From: Rhizoclosmatium globosum
Taxonomy: Eukaryota > Chytridiomycota > Chytridiomycetes > Chytridiales > Chytriomycetaceae
Direction: 5' to 3'
DNA length: 64,000 nucleotides
NCBI GenBank assembly: GCA_002104985.1
Contig: MCGO01000049.1
Span: 1-64,000 of the forward strand
Shown here piece after piece: positions 33,550-44,097 of this stretch. Position numbers and translations under genes: made by a program. The notes beneath the pieces are model-generated. The model saw only the letters and a list, made by a program, of their open reading frames with translations. It did no database searches and was not told the DNA's origin. Each line of letters starts with the position of its first letter. Position 1 is the stretch's first letter.

Positions 33550-34046
33550 TTAGGGTAACTGTACTTAAAGAAACGCTAGGTGGATTTTAACCTGGAAAAG
33601 TGGGTTGTCGCAAAACCAAGAATGCACAGTATTCGTATCGAGTGAGGTGTAGTAAAATCAATAAACATGTTTTTTGTATGAAATTGGTTGTCTGCGTTTC
33701 AAAAATCGGAACCATTTTTTTCGACGGGGTCTGCTTGGAGACTATGAAATTGGTGTCATCGTTGTTCGCTGCTGTGATCTTGTTGGGGTTTTGAGTTAAT
33801 CAAATCTATTGAAAAGAAATGGTTCCAAACGAATTAAAATCTGTATAAATCAAGTGATATCCCTTCATCTTTTCCCCCCTCTTTTCTACACCGAAATTGT
33901 CATTGATTATCCCAACAATAGACCCCGACCATTCGAAGTGTGAGTTATACCCTTTGTCAACCAGTTTTTCTTCGGCATCAAGATTGTCAAGATTATCCCG
34001 AGATTATCCCAATCAAATCACACCCGCATGAAAACAAGCACAAAAT
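33550..34046. promoter_or_regulatory. spacer; upstream block duplicated at 36.7 kb
   Basis: No convincing gene. A very short frame at 33744 (MKLVSSLFAAVILLGF then stop) looks like an orphan signal peptide but has nothing after it. From about 33885 (CTTTTCTACACCGAAATTG) the sequence parallels 36687 onward, so this is the duplicated promoter and leader of the LRR gene. Confidence 0.45.
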
Positions 34047-34320
34047 ATGAGACTTATTGCAAGTGTACTGATATTTACGGTCTCAGCTGCCGCGCTCACT
34101 TGGATTCCAGTTCCGGGAGTGACGTTTTCATGCAAAATGGAATCCTTTGTGGGAAGCACTCAAGAACGTGAATGAGGATATGAATGCGTTTGATAAAGCT
34201 GTTAACGAAATAGGGTATTCACGCTTTGGAGTGCGCGAGCATCAGTTCCAAGCGTTCCGTAATTATGCTGCCAGACGTAAATGGTGTATGGCAAAGTATC
34301 CCGGTTTCTTTAATGTTTAG
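34047..34320 (+). pseudogene. internally deleted copy of the secreted LRR gene
   Basis: It begins like the full gene at 36864 (signal peptide MRLIASVLIFTVSAA, then PGVTFS) and jumps after GVTFS straight to the last part of that gene. The bases from about 34127 match 38766-38965 at high identity, including the untranslated sequence after the stop. The join is out of frame, so translation stops after 42 codons. The whole middle (PAN-like region, Thr-rich stalk and LRRs) is missing. This is a deletion derivative of a tandem duplicate. Confidence 0.85.
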
Positions 34321-34644
34321 GTAATAGAATAGAATTTCGCTGTTGATACTTGTTTCGTTTTTGTTTTGTGGATAACACACTCAGACTCAAGAGCAAACAA
34401 CGTTCTCTTCGCATCGTATCTTGAACTATCCGAAAAGACAACAAATCAATTGATTATCGTATCAAAAGGGAACTTGTCAAGTCAAGTTCAAAAAAAAATG
34501 GCGGTGATTCCAAGGCGCTGCTACTCACGGCTGTGCCTGCCACGCTTTACGAGTAGACTCAACCATATTCGCTTACATGTTTCGGCAAAATGATACGAGG
34601 AAACGGGTCGTAAACAGCTAAAAATAGAAAATTTCTGCAAAACG
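34321..34644. other. spacer, nothing recognised
   Basis: A run AAAAAAAATGG near 34491 and no supported gene. It ends at the T-run terminator side of the minus-strand tRNA-Met. Confidence 0.4.
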
Positions 34645-34718
34645 TGCTCTTGACCAGAGTCGAACTGGTGACCTTCGGATTATGAGACCGACGCTTTGAC
34701 CAACTAAGCCACAAGAGC
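34645..34718 (-). tRNA. tRNA-Met (CAT), elongator
   Basis: 74 nt on the minus strand: acceptor GCTCTTG/CAAGAGC, discriminator A, anticodon CAT in loop CTCATAA, T loop TTCGACT, and a TTTT terminator just downstream on the minus strand. The first pair is G1:C72, unlike the A1:U72 pair of initiators, so elongator Met is the better call. Confidence 0.9.
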
Positions 34719-34933
34719 TGTTACTTGTGAATTGACAATATGTATAGGACACAATTTTTGTATTAAACGCCACAACATCACAACAGAACGAATTAAAAAG
34801 TCGTGTTCACTTTGGACGTAAGGAAGAGATTCGATTAGTTATGCACATTGTATCGACGGCAGGAGGAAACGAAATTTGTCCCGCCTGATCAGAACTGTTT
34901 GCAAACCGTCAAAGATATTCTAATCAGTGTGGT

Positions 34934-36213
34934 ATGACCTCAGGCGCTCCACAGTGCATTGAAGAGGAAGACTCACGAAACGAGGCTGTCAACATCAAAT
35001 CAGAGGCAGAACTGGAATCATATTCATCGGACAACGAGTCGTGGTATGAAAAGGAAGATGCCAACACGTTCTTTGTAAAACAAGAAACCAATCTTCTGAC
35101 CCTGAGAGAAGACGAGGTAGTAAGTCAAGTAGTCCAAGTCCGACTTGGAGCCAACTAAAATGCATCCATCAGAATCAGAGTTCCTTCTCTCACGCGACCC
35201 ACCAAAAGAAGAACAAGACAGTCAAAGTGAAAGTGAAAGTGAAAGAAAGAAAGACAGAAAGTAACCTTTCATTCTCGTCCACGTCTTTCTTAACCACAAC
35301 TGCAACCACGTCTGATTCTGAATCCGATGAACACGACCACGATCTCTTCACACCAACTTCATCATCAACTTCATCATCAACTTCAAAGCGCCGCCGTCCC
35401 CATCGAACTAAATCAAGTTCAGCCATTCACACTATACCAAAGACAATTCCAAAGACCAAACGCAAACAAAGTCGATTGAATCCGTGGAAGCCATTTGAAC
35501 TTGAATTGAATGTTGGCGAAAAGAGACCATCGCCACTTCGAATTGGATTTGGATTTGGATTTGGATTTGGATTTGGTCCTTGTCACTCTTTGGCTTCTTT
35601 CAACTCAGGGAACTCAGTAAACTCAGTCAACTCGGTAAACTCGTGGCCAAGGGAAACAAGCCAAGTCAAGGCCGCGTGGACTCGGACGCGTCTCGTCGTT
35701 GCTCGGACGCTGAAGTCGCAGAATGATCCTCAACTTGAACGCGTCGATGCTTCTCTGACTCAGACTCAGTCTCAGAAGAAGGAGACTCTCGGTGAGGTCC
35801 CTCGTGCCTTTCTAATATAATCTAACTCAAAACAAGTCGTCATCACACGGAAGAATGAACAAAAAGCGGCTCTTGAAGTCGGCGAAACAGATCCTTTCAA
35901 CGAATTGACTCAAGTCGGCCCCACTTATACCTGGAAAATATTAAAGCACCGCGATGCTCTGGAACGAGTCGTAGACTATGTATGTTCTCTGTGTAGACTG
36001 TGGGTCCATTAAAACAGAGCATAGGACCAAGTAGTTAAAGTGATTCAAGGAGAACTGGAAGTGCGATTTAGAAGGAACGCAAAGGGATACATGATTGCCG
36101 GAGAAGGAGACTGTGTGTTTCTTCCTGCACACGTACTCTACACACTCATCAACGCCAGCTCGCATCCAACCGAGTTTGAGTATTTCAGCACTGTCCGCAC
36201 TACTTTCAATTGA
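34934..36213 (+). CDS. cupin-fold protein with acidic/basic disordered N-terminus
   Basis: Exons beginning at 34934 (MTSGAPQCIEEED) join in phase at about 35120/35173, 35792/35837 and 35979/36026. The N-terminal two thirds are low complexity: an acidic start, a Ser/Thr tract, basic clusters SKRRRPHRTK and PKTKRKQSRLNPW that look nuclear, and a run of five Gly-Phe pairs. The C-terminal ~75 residues look like a cupin beta barrel (VIQGELEVRF, GEGDCVFLPAHVLYTLINAS). A basic motif followed by a C-terminal cupin recalls the centromere protein CENP-C/Mif2, but the match is weak and other cupins fit as well. A fragment of its last exon is duplicated at about 39014-39142. Confidence 0.6.
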
Positions 36214-36863
36214 TGTATTATAATTTATCTCTTTTTAACTACAAATTATATTGCTTGACACGTTGCAAAGTCAATATACATATTTCACATCATATATCTC
36301 TTTTGTTTGATATCGTATTAAGAAAGCTTTTGTTATGTTAGCCAGAATCAGGAAAAACACGTTAGCTGTTCAGAAACCATTTTAAAATACAGTTCATTCT
36401 TTTTTGAGTCACGATCGTCTTTGACGTACTCTTCTAGTGTGGTATTCTTCTCAATGGCAACAACTTGACGAACATCTTTGACTTGAGTGTTCCCTTTGAA
36501 TGGGAGTACACACTTTTCTTTCAGAGATGAAGGGATATCGTCGTTTGCAGAAAGATAGGCAGAAGGTGCCTGCGTTGTGCATCGTGGAAGTTGTGTGACC
36601 TTGTGCGTGCAAGCACAAGGAACAAAAGGGAAAGGAGGAAAAGAAGAGTGAAATCCGGGGGAAAATCAATCTACATTGTTTCATCTTTTCTACACCGAAA
36701 TTGTCAGTTGATTATCCCGAGAATAGACCCCGACCATTTGAAATGTGTGAGTCACACCCCACAACAAGTTTTTCTTTGGCATCAAAGATCGTCAATTTAT
36801 TTGTGTGGAGATGATCCCAAACAGACTCGTCATGTCCCGCATCAAAAAAAAAACGTACAGAAC
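36214..36863. promoter_or_regulatory. upstream region of the LRR gene
   Basis: No gene is supported. The part from about 36687 is nearly the same as 33885 onward, which marks the duplicated upstream block of the LRR gene. A run of A precedes the start codon at 36864. Confidence 0.45.
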
Positions 36864-38956
36864 ATGAGAGTGATCGCATGTGTGCTGATACTCGCGGTCT
36901 CAACTACAGCGGCGATCCAATGGAATCAATTTTCAGGAGTGACTTTCTCGGCTGGCAACATAAACCAAGTGACAAACGTTGATTCCCCAGATGCATGTAA
37001 AAATAAGATTGAACAAGGACTATATCCAGGCTATGCTGGTTTTGTTTATTCGTCTTCAGCCAGAAGCTGTTCGATCCAAAGTAGTTTTGACTCGCCCGTC
37101 CTCGACAGCTCGTGGACGCTTTACGTTCCCGGAAATACTACTACATTTATAATTGGATTATACGCATATGCTTTTATATTTGCGCAAGTTCCTGGAAGTA
37201 CTCAAGTTAATTGTGCGAATGTTTGCTCTCAAACTGCTGATTGTGCGTTTGCGACGTATGAACCAGGAAATAATTATTGCTCCTTACAAAAAGTGACCGG
37301 ATCATTCACTTTTTATTTAGTTAGTAACGACGGTGGGGTTTGTGTTTTTTGTGATTCTGAACTGACCAACAATTTGTGCAGTTTTTATTGTTCCGATAAT
37401 CCCAGTAACAACGACGACGTCTACGACCACTTTTACAACTGCAACTTCCACAAGTTCAAGCACATCCAGCACCACAACAAGTACTACGTCGTTGACCACA
37501 ACCACAACAAGTACTACATCTTTGACCACAACTACATCATCGACTACCTCACTGACTTCCACAACTTCCACAACTTCCACAACTTCAACTACATCAGTAA
37601 CTTCAACGACTTCGACAACTCCTACCACATCTACAAGTTCTACACGCACTACAAGCTCCACAAGTTCTACTTCCACAACATTCACAACTTCAACGTCTAC
37701 AACGTCCACAACGTCTACAACATCCACGACATTGACAACTTCTACAACAACGTCTACAACTCCTACTAGTACGTCCACCACAACCACAAAACCGACATCA
37801 ACCACCACATCAACGTCTAGCGCTTCAGCGTCACCAAAGCCAACAGAATGCGTCGACCTGAAAGCAGCATTTCCTTCTGTTGACTATCAATTCGACTGTT
37901 CGAGCATAACCCCCAACGGAAAATACACTATACTCAATCTGAAGACAGCTTTGAATCGGCGTCAAAGACGCGCAAACGAGTAAGTAACTTTTGTTTGTGG
38001 ACTATCAATGTGAGTATTAAACGATTCGAATGCGTGCTTGCATCGCAGTGGGAAATATGTCTTGTTTGCGGGGTATCGCGTTGTGGAAGTTGTGTTGCCG
38101 CGACTGGGGTTGACGCAGGAGGTTCCAACAAGTATTGGGCAGTTCGCTGCGTTGCAAGTCATGTAATTGGGAATCTTGACTTTTTATCAGTGATATTTTA
38201 ACCATGTGTTTTGAATTTTTAAGTGACCTGTCTGGGAATAACTTGGCTGGATCTATTCCGACGCAGATTGGATCTTTATTGAGTCTGACGACGATGTTAG
38301 TCCGGTTATTTTGGTTATATTTATTTTGACATGGGTGTAGAAATTTATCTGGGAATCAGATATCTGGAAGTATTCCATCTCAAATTGGACAACTGAAAGG
38401 GCTGCAACAGATGTTTGTGCTTTATCATACTGATTCATTGCTCTAATCTGTCTCGTTTTCGTACTTACTAGTGAGCTCTCTCAAAATCAACTGGTTGGAG
38501 GAATTCCAACTCAACTGGCCCAGCTGCCGAACATCCAATCTTTGTAAACACATTAACATCTCTCTCTCGTTCGACTAACCAGATCTGAAATCAACAACAA
38601 CAGGTCATTGGCAGGAAACGAACTCACAGGAAACATACCTTTTTAAGAAGGGAGCCACCGTCAACTTTGGAACAAACTGCTTGGGTGGACAATCGAATCA
38701 ACGCTCCAACTGTCGATCCAAGACTCCCGATTGCAGGGCCATTTCGTTGGACTCTGGATACTTGGATGCAAAATGGAATCCTTTGTGGGATGCACTCAAG
38801 AACGTGAATGAGGATATGAATGCGTTTGATAAAGCTGTGAACGACATGGGGTATTCATACTTTGGAGTGCGCGAGTATGAGTTCCAAGCGTTCCGTAATT
38901 ATGCCGCCAGACGTAAATGGTGCATGGCAAAGTATCCTGGTTTCTTTAATGTTTAA
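36864..38956 (+). CDS. secreted LRR protein with PAN-like N-terminus and Thr-rich stalk
   Basis: The signal peptide MRVIACVLILAVSTTA begins at 36864. A Cys-containing region follows, with CANVCSQTADCAFATYEPG resembling a PAN/apple module. After an intron comes a long Thr/Ser stalk (~37400-37830), probably O-glycosylated, then ECVDLKAAFPS and a chain of small exons each holding one plant-type repeat (LSGNNLAGSIPTQIG, LSGNQISGSIPSQIG, LSQNQLVGGIPTQLA, LAGNELTGNIP). The end is a Cys-rich cap and a conserved C-terminus (RRKWCMAKYPGFFNV). Introns between repeats share the same phase. A TTTTT run at ~38641 puts a stop after NIPF; with one T fewer the frame continues as FKKGATVNFG. Likely a cell-wall or secreted recognition protein. 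Confidence 0.75.
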
Positions 38957-39013
38957 GTAATAGAATAGAGTGTTGGTGTATTTTTTTTTTAGTTTATGAT
39001 GCGTCTCTTCATA

Positions 39014-39142
39014 GGTATATGATTGTTGGAGAATGACATAGCGTGTTTCTCCCTGCACACGTACTCTATACAATCATTAACGCCAGTTCACACCCACCAA
39101 CATTGTTGGGATATTTCCGCAGTCCGCTGCTTCCAATTAACT
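39014..39142 (+). pseudogene. 3' fragment of the cupin gene
   Basis: It matches the end of the cupin gene at about 36090-36215 (TATATGATTGTTGGAGAATG, CCTGCACACGTACTCTA, CAATTAACTAATC..TTTATCTC) with many substitutions and a broken frame. It follows the intact LRR gene just as the intact cupin gene follows the deleted LRR copy, so it is what remains of a duplicated pair. Confidence 0.75.
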
Positions 39143-39182
39143 AATCTATTTATCTCTTATTTAACGAACAAAGAAAAAGGTA

Positions 39183-40550
39183 ATGGCCAAGGGACGCTAC
39201 CAACCACTCGCTGCACCACCACCGGCCATCGACGCGGCCTCGTCGACGTACTCAACGATTACGTCATCAGCCACGACAACGAACGGCGCACAGCCGCAGC
39301 CACCGACGCTGACTAATCCACCGCCGTCGTCTGTTGCTTCGCAGTTGCCGCGCCGAGTCGGTGGAAGTGGAAGTGGAAGTGGACCCCGGAGACAGTCGCC
39401 CTTCTACTGCTCCTGCGCGCCATTAGTGAGGGTGTTTCAACGCGTGTTTCCGGAGAGAGCAAAGGCGGTTGGGTACTCGTCAGGTGCTTTGGTGAGTTGT
39501 TTGTTAGAAGGATACCCTAGGTCACTCTACCCTACCATCCCCCGCATCTTCCCCTTTCTAATACCTTAAATTAACGTATGCTCAGTTTACTATCGCCTGG
39601 TGGCTCTTTATCGACGGCCTCGTATACCACTCAACCCGTCAACTCCCTCCTGACTCGCCTCCACTGCCTCCAGCACGCTTTGAAGACTGGCTCCCTGGAA
39701 TTCTGTCAACTCTCTCACTTATTATCGTCAATTTGATTGATAAGGATTCGCTGAACGCTGATGACTTTTCGTATTCCGGGGGCAATGTTGCTTGTAAAGC
39801 TCGCGCGTGTGCTTTTATTGGAATTACAATGGCTATGGGCGCTCTCGGGGGGTCTTTTGTAGGTGTTGTTTGAGTGTGAGCGTAATAGAGAAAATTAGAG
39901 CTTGTTGGAAGGGTGGGTGAAGCCGAGCAAAGCAGCTTAAAAAGCGTGACCGCACCGAAAGACATTATTCAAATAATAGCGCGTAGACGAGTGGAGTTCG
40001 TCTTATTGGGAAAAGGAATATAGTTTGCAAAGTAGGATTAGGAAAAGAAGTGAGACTCGTTTTCTCCTCAAACACGTTACTTTCTTGTGTGAGCGTAGTT
40101 TACTCGAAGGAAATGCGATTTACACAAACAAACTGGTCGGAAAGGCAAACATGAGATACTGGAATAAGCCACACTTGGCGAGATCTAGCAAAGTTCTCTG
40201 CACTAGATCTAGATAGAGCAGAGAGATTTGCGCATAGACTGTTGTGCATTCATTTTATTCATTGACGCTTGTCGGAATACTAATATACTCTAAATTGACG
40301 CTTGTCGGAATACTAATATACTCTAAGGCTATTCTCGCAATGAAATACTTGGTGCCTGGTCTGTCAGGAGAAGATACGTATTTTGGAGTTATGATAACTC
40401 TTCAGAATATTTTGATTTTCGCAGGGTAAGTTTTATCTGATACTGCAGAGCAACGGTTAAAACTGCTGTAATAATAGCTCCATGACGCTGTGGTTTGGTA
40501 GAAACGGGGGAAATGACGACGGTTATGGAGCAGATTCGTATGGGTTCTGA
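39183..40550 (+). CDS. VPS68: VPS68/TMEM50-family membrane protein
   Basis: Four exons (39183-39491, 39586-39858, 40328-40425, 40478-40550), all phases consistent, about 250 residues. A disordered Pro/Ser N-terminus precedes the family core: FTIAWWLFIDGLVYHS (TM1), FEDWLPGILSTLSLIIVNLI (TM2), GITMAMGALGGSF (TM3), AILAMKYLVP and FGVMITLQNILIFAG (TM4). This matches the UPF0220 family of yeast Vps68 and animal TMEM50, which acts at endosomes and in ER/sterol-linked trafficking. The N-terminal ~75 residues are longer than usual. Intron 2 (39859-40327) is unusually long and ends with a 33-bp tandem duplication that contains the likely branch point. Confidence 0.8.
40261..40326 (+). repeat. 33-bp tandem duplication at the end of VPS68 intron 2
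   Basis: Two exact copies starting ATTGACGCTTGTCGGAATAC lie directly before the acceptor AG at 40326-40327. Each copy contains TACTAATA, the consensus fungal branch-point sequence. Only the second is followed by AG. Confidence 0.85.
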
Positions 40551-41025
40551 AGGACTTGGGTACCGCTCTGTTGTTTGTGTGAGTTTCAGTCTTGCCTCGT
40601 ATGTGAAATAAAATGGATTGATTCCAAGAACTCTGCTAACCTACCTTTTCATCATACATGCTTTACGCAACTGGAAGGATTCAGATGAAAGACTCAAAGG
40701 TTCAGTGGTGCGTTCATATTGACGGATATGGACGGTCAAAGCAAACAAGCATTACAGCAACCCAACATTTCCTACCTCGACAATTGTGTTTTCTACATTT
40801 ATAACACCAACAAAGCCAGTTAGGGACTGTATCCTTCGTTATAATCCCGAGGTTGGGATGAATCCTCGCTCAGTTTTGTATTTTGGGGTATTGGTTTATG
40901 TTGGTGGGCTGGATCCTGAGACTTCTTTTTAATGAAGTCAATGGGTTTTTCGTGAAAGGAGCTTCATTTCTTTTATAAATATAGAATAAATAAGGAGAAT
41001 TGTGCAGAAATGATTCCAGTGAGAT
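40551..41025. other. spacer with a possible decayed tRNA-Cys relic
   Basis: No gene is supported. Bases 40823-40876 read GGACTGTA, then AATCCCGAGGT, GGGAT and CCTCGCTC. These are in the same order as the tRNA-Cys gene, but with gaps and changes. Confidence 0.3.
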
Positions 41026-41463
41026 TTAAGCCCTTTCATACTGCAAACCAGGTGGATGTCTAATCAATTCATCTTCGTCACCAATAATATGGACAATTTG
41101 AATAAAGTAGGAACCCCAATTATTGATTTGGTCAAGTTTTGCTAACAGCGATTGGACGTTGAAGTCATTTGGTACTCGCCACAATTCGTAATAGCCCTGT
41201 GAAACGTGGTTCATCACTTCCCGACGCCGGGAAAGGGTCCAAGGAACAGGGTTTTGGTGTTCGTCTTCGTCCATCGGATGTTGAAATTGCCGTTGACGTC
41301 TTGGATCATAACAACCATATTCAATCATATGAGAATTTATAGCTCTGCCCAGTGCTGAACGGATTTTAACATCTTTGGTTCCGCCAACCACCAATCGCAA
41401 ATCCATGTGAATGTACGATGGTTCATCATACAAGTTGAGTTCTCCGAGGTCAAGGTTAGCCAT
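41026..41463 (-). CDS. hypothetical protein, 145 residues
   Basis: A single frame (MANLDLGELNLYDEPS to ending GLQYERA) has mixed, non-repetitive composition (many W, Y, H, D), which suggests real coding rather than chance. No family recognised, no signal peptide or membrane segment. It sits beside the repeat-flanked decayed block at 41.6-44.1 kb and may belong to it. It could equally be a remnant exon of a longer lost gene. Confidence 0.35.
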   Translation of the reverse strand: MANLDLGELNLYDEPSYIHMDLRLVVGGTKDVKIRSALGRAINSHMIEYGCYDPRRQRQFQHPMDEDEHQNPVPWTLSRRREVMNHVSQGYYELWRVPNDFNVQSLLAKLDQINNWGSYFIQIVHIIGDEDELIRHPPGLQYERA

Positions 41464-41566
41464 CAGGGTAAAGGTTGTTCAGAAGTGCAACTTCTACAAG
41501 AGTTTTTGTAGCGAATTAGAAATGCGCGGAGTTACAAAACTGTCCTTGTTATAGTGTTTGCTTTGT

Positions 41567-41633
41567 AGACCCAAAAGTCAAATATTCAGTAATGGGCATC
41601 AACACGCCCGCAAGAAAAGGGAGCCTGGAAGGC
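41567..41633 (+). repeat. 67-bp dispersed direct repeat, copy 1
   Basis: It begins AGACCCAAAAGTCAAATATT and is repeated at 41954-42020 with no visible difference over 67 bp. Confidence 0.8.
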
Positions 41634-41717
41634 TCGCTCCTCTCACGGAACGTGTATCATAAACCCACGCCATTCCATTGGGAGTCGAACCCAATGTGAA
41701 CATGAATGGCATAAAAT

Positions 41718-41736
41718 GAGGGTTGCCGCAACCCTC
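41718..41736. other. 9-bp-arm palindrome
   Basis: GAGGGTTGC-C-GCAACCCTC is a perfect short hairpin between the two 67-bp direct repeats. Role unknown. Confidence 0.5.
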
Positions 41737-41902
41737 TTATTAGTTCATTAAATAAAAGAAGATATACCTCAATATTCCTTAAGAGATGTCGGGTTGCGGC
41801 AAGACTCCCAATGGGATGGATGGGTTTTACAAGGGTGGAAGGATGGGGAAGAGGCGGCACTCGGAAATTCTCAACGCTTCGCAGCGTTTTGGGTGAAGAA
41901 AT

Positions 41903-41954
41903 GCCACTTTTCCTTTCTGGCCTTTTGCTCACGAGCTTCACTCTTTCACTTAAA
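41903..41954 (+). repeat. 52-bp direct repeat, copy 1
   Basis: It begins GCCACTTTTCCTTTCTGGCC and is repeated identically at 44046-44097. The two copies frame a decayed block of about 2.1 kb. Confidence 0.8.
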
Positions 41955-42020
41955 GACCCAAAAGTCAAATATTCAGTAATGGGCATCAACACGCCCGCAA
42001 GAAAAGGGAGCCTGGAAGGC
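41954..42020 (+). repeat. 67-bp dispersed direct repeat, copy 2
   Basis: Second copy of the 41567-41633 sequence, directly following the 52-bp repeat. Confidence 0.8.
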
Positions 42021-42242
42021 CTGCTCCTCCAATACTTAATTCGAACTGGCTGTGTGCTTACCATTACTGAGTAGAAAGGGAAAGGAGAGCAGAGGGGGCT
42101 GTAATAACGTTTAAACGCAGACTTTATTTAGTAACTTCAGATTGCCCTGGTGGCAACTGGTAAATCATAACATCAGCTTGCCCATGGTGACAACTGGAAT
42201 CAGTAAGAAACAAAGAAATAGGCATGTGAGATTATCTGCGAC

Positions 42243-44011
42243 CGTTACCCGCGCGACCAGCTCGTCTGTTTCCAAACTCTTCACGGTCGTTGCGGCGGTA
42301 GCTGTCTTCACGCTCGTCACGACGACGGTGATCATAATCGTCCACGACGATAATCATCGCGATCATCACGATCGGTCTGACGCCGGTAGCCAGAACCACG
42401 GGGGTGACTGTTGGAATGACGCGGTCTCAGAAATCCTCGAGCACTGGTACGATAATTGTTCCCCAAAGGCTCAGGGGAAGTGGCATCACGAAGGCGTTGT
42501 GCGACAAGGAACTGAGAGTTGAGGATAGAACCGACTTTGCACATTTCCTCAAGGAGAGGGTTGCGAGACTTGGGTTGGAACAATTGCATGAAATACTGGG
42601 CCATTTGAAGTCCACTCCATTTGGCACTTTGAGGCTTTCTGATGGCAGCATCGAAGGCATTCATGCCCTGCTTCCAGAGTGACATTTTGTCCATGGTCAC
42701 AAGCTGAGAACCGTCTGGAGCAACATGAGCAGCCAGATCCACAGCCTCAACCAGACCTGCCTTTTTGACAGCATCAGCAACTGCATCCTTGACAGACTCT
42801 GGAGAATCAAAGACGTTGTCTCTGACGTGGTCCTCCCCATTGCACTTGTATTCCGCATGAGATGCCACCAGGAGAGCGGCATTAAAGTAGTGGTTCAACT
42901 ATTTTCATAGGAAATTTAGAAAATGCTTTTAAGTGGAGTATGAGGGGAGTAGTAGGTAATCTCTACGCTCAACCCAGTAAGGAATCAATCGGAAAATCAT
43001 CGATTTATTCAGTTGTGCAAACATCCAAAATATTGGGAAAACTTGGGGCATCTGGGCTCTGCTGGACAGAGTTGGGGCCACAACAGCAACAGCTGGTAAC
43101 AAATGGGTGCAGAATAGTAAATTGAGGGGGAAATAGTCAACCCCAACATCAGCATTAGCTGGCAACACTTTTCGTGGAAATAAAAGACAGAATACTGGAC
43201 TGGGGTAGAACACAAGAGAAGGGTCTAGTCATGAGTCCAATGTGACAACTGGGCGCCGCTGGACGGCATTGGAGTCTGTAGACTTGGAGCAAAACCCAGT
43301 TGCTCATCAAGGTTGGGTGCAGCATTGGCAGTCTGTCTCCGGCATGGGTGCAAGGAAGTGACTCACTTCCGATCCATCCATTGATGCAAACTCGTGATAC
43401 CCGCCACTGCTAACCTACAGGATCCACGAATCAAACTGTTCGTTTAGCCTCAGGCCCCAATTCCTTGACCCGAGTTCAGCGGCCGCAGCCTTCGGTTCAT
43501 TCGTGTAGCTCAACTGTGAAAGAAAGTTTACACAAGATATCAGGGGTCAATTACCGAAGGAGATTTAGTAGGGCCTGCTAAATCGAGCCCGATGTCGAAA
43601 TTGGGGTTGGTAGTGGTAACAGCAGGCATTACAGGAGGAACGACAGGTGCGAGTGGGGCTGCTGGAGCTTGGGGAATCGCTGCCGCTGCTGGAAATGGTC
43701 CTACGGGAGGGTGGTTCCCGGGTGACGCTTGGGCTTGTGCAACGAGAGCCAAGAAGGCGTGGGCAGGCATGAATGGGATCCCGGCAATACACACAAATCC
43801 ATAGTGGTTACCTTGAATAGCGTGGGTTGCAACATTGCCCTCAATTTAGCCTCGGATCGCATTCTGTTTGTCTGCAAGCAGTCCGCCGGCTGGAACCAAT
43901 TGCAAACGACCAACGACCATGTCAGTTACATGTTGACCAAGAGCATTGAGAGGTACGTCGTTGATCTTGATGTTGGTGTTGTCGTTTGCGAGGGCGGGGA
44001 CGTAGGCCATG
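42243..44011 (-). pseudogene. decayed multi-exon coding region, family unknown
   Basis: From ATG at 44011 the minus strand reads MAYVPALANDNTNIKINDVP, continues LNALGQHVTDMVV and meets a TAA after 54 codons. The same frame then continues coherently (IEGNVATHAIQGNHYGFVCI) into a Pro/Ala-rich segment ending near 43555. A plausible intron leads to LSYTNEPKAAAAELG. Another open stretch at 42898-42332 reads MNHYFNAALLVASHAEYKCN, then MDKMSLWKQGMNAFDAAIR, and ends in an Arg/Gly/Asp-rich tail. Several stops and frame changes separate the parts. I do not recognise the protein. Composition and setting (between direct repeats) suggest a former mobile-element or virus-like coding unit, but that is a guess. 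Confidence 0.4.
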
Positions 44012-44045
44012 TGTAGTGAACGAGGAAAGATGCGAGGAGCTTCAC

Positions 44046-44097
44046 GCCACTTTTCCTTTCTGGCCTTTTGCTCACGAGCTTCACTCTTTCACTTAAA
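44046..44097 (+). repeat. 52-bp direct repeat, copy 2
   Basis: Identical to 41903-41954; it marks the right edge of the decayed block. Confidence 0.8.

Noticed and set aside
33600..33794. Small secreted protein at 33.6 kb
   Set aside because: A short frame with only a hydrophobic stretch at its end, no coherent mature part, in an AT-rich spacer.
34645..34718. Initiator tRNA-Met as primer for the retroelement
   Set aside because: Its acceptor (GCTCTTG) does not match the primer-binding site and lacks the A1:U72 pair.
35540..35580. FG-nucleoporin from the Gly-Phe run
   Set aside because: It is one short microsatellite of five GF units; there are no further FG repeats in the protein.
37317..37808. 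Long Val/Asp-rich frame on the minus strand
   Set aside because: It is the antisense of the Thr-rich stalk (ACN against GTN codons); no start context or family signal.
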